A stretch of DNA of 13,200 bases, from the NCBI GenBank assembly GCA_027034965.1, contig JALVWL010000083.1:1-13200 (forward strand), given 5' to 3'. Made by a program: the position numbers and the translations under genes. This document shows, piece by piece, positions 12,707-13,200 of this stretch (its first letter is position 1; each line of letters begins with the position of its first letter). The notes beneath the pieces were generated by a model, which saw only the letters and a list, made by a program, of their open reading frames with translations, was not told the DNA's origin and ran no database searches. This stretch comes from Candidatus Omnitrophota bacterium. Its GTDB lineage: Bacteria > Omnitrophota > Gorgyraeia > S143-82.

Positions 12707-13200
12707 ATGGACAACATACGCAATTTTTGTATTATTGCACATATAGATCACGGAAAGTCCAGTTTGGCTGACCAGTTGATAAGGTACTGTGGTGCTGTGG
12801 ACGAGCGTAAGTTCAGGGAACAGCTCCTAGATGATATGGAGCTGGAGAGGGAGCGAGGTATTACTATCAAGTCCTCGGCGGTGCGACTCAATTACAGGGC
12901 AGGGGATGGACGAGAATATGTGCTGAATCTGATAGACACCCCTGGCCATGTCGATTTTTCCTATGAGGTCTCAAAGGCCCTTGCCTCCTGTGAGGGGGCA
13001 CTTCTCTTGGTAGATGCATCTCAGGGTGTTGAGGCCCAAACAGTGGCCAATCTCCACCTGGCCAGGAAAGAGAATCTGAAGATTATCCCTGTCCTGAACA
13101 AGATAGACCTCCCAGGGGCGGATCTGGAGAGGGTCCTGCCACAAGTGGAGTCCTTGGGTTTTGGGACAGGAGAGATCATCCTGGCCTCAGCCAAGGAGGG
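12707..13200 (+). CDS. lepA: Elongation factor 4 (LepA), N-terminal part, cut by the right edge
   Basis: The 164 codons visible encode the G domain of LepA, a translational GTPase that acts on the ribosome during elongation and assembly. MDNIRNFCIIAHIDHGKSSL matches the E. coli LepA N-terminus closely. G1 is AHIDHGKS (11-18), switch 1 holds ERERGITIK (48-55), G3 is DTPGH (77-81), G4 is NKID (131-134) and the G5 SAK closes the visible part. The Asp-rich DDMELERERGI and SCEGALLLVDASQGVEAQT are typical of LepA rather than EF-G. The start at ATG 12707 is fixed by homology, but no SD precedes it. It lies 60 bases after the exported protein gene, the largest gap in the plus-strand run, and no terminator is visible in that gap. 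Confidence 0.96.
   Translation, partial: MDNIRNFCIIAHIDHGKSSLADQLIRYCGAVDERKFREQLLDDMELERERGITIKSSAVRLNYRAGDGREYVLNLIDTPGHVDFSYEVSKALASCEGALLLVDASQGVEAQTVANLHLARKENLKIIPVLNKIDLPGADLERVLPQVESLGFGTGEIILASAKE

Noticed and set aside
1..13200. CRISPR arrays, tRNA or rRNA genes, insertion sequences, toxin-antitoxin or defence genes
   Set aside because: I looked on both strands and saw no array, cloverleaf, transposase or such gene pair; by eye, weak cases could be missed.

Overview
The window looks like chromosomal, mostly housekeeping DNA from a Gram-negative-type bacterium. It holds 14 confident protein genes (one cut by the right edge), one uncertain partial ORF at the left edge, and no rRNA, tRNA, CRISPR array, transposase or phage module that I could see. 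Codon use leans on AGG/AGA for Arg and ATA for Ile, and Shine-Dalgarno (SD) sites are frequent. The large exported protein carries a YPSPYGEY motif just after its signal peptide. From memory this resembles exported proteins of Omnitrophota (OP3) and related uncultivated lineages, so Omnitrophota is my best guess; it is an inference, not a demonstration.

Layout. (1) Positions 1-285: a possible divergent ORF leaving the window on the minus strand, an extended -10 promoter and, about 50 nt downstream of it, a strong intrinsic terminator standing in front of the next gene. (2) Positions 286-1200: an exported SlyD-like FKBP prolyl isomerase and a small RRM RNA-binding protein, closed by a strong terminator. 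(3) Positions 1201-1390: a convergent spacer with a heptamer repeat array and its inverted partner. (4) Positions 3141-1391 on the minus strand: a GAF-GGDEF diguanylate cyclase followed after 2 nt by a glutamine amidotransferase (pabA/trpG type). (5) Positions 3231-12646 on the plus strand: a tightly packed run of mrp, pabBC fusion, hflX, ruvC, an rRNA m5C methyltransferase, a membrane-anchored polysaccharide deacetylase, yebC, an Ogg2-type 8-oxoguanine glycosylase, an Lrp/AsnC regulator and a 512-residue exported repeat protein. (6) Position 12707 to the end: the N-terminal G domain of LepA (EF4).

The genes group into a few themes. PabA (minus strand) and the PabB-PabC fusion (plus strand) flank a short divergent intergenic region and together would make p-aminobenzoate for folate. 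HflX, the RNA methyltransferase and LepA act on ribosomes. RuvC and the Ogg glycosylase act on DNA, and Mrp carries Fe-S clusters. The diguanylate cyclase, deacetylase and exported protein belong to signalling and the cell surface.

I found no clear new multi-gene defence or mobile system. The points most worth a second look are the promoter-terminator leader before the FKBP gene, a Glu-to-Gln change at the expected PLP-N1 contact of the PabC domain, an apparently leaderless diguanylate cyclase mRNA with a (GA)6 tract in its gene, a short duplication at the start of the RRM gene, the inverted heptamer repeats, and the unrecognised exported protein.
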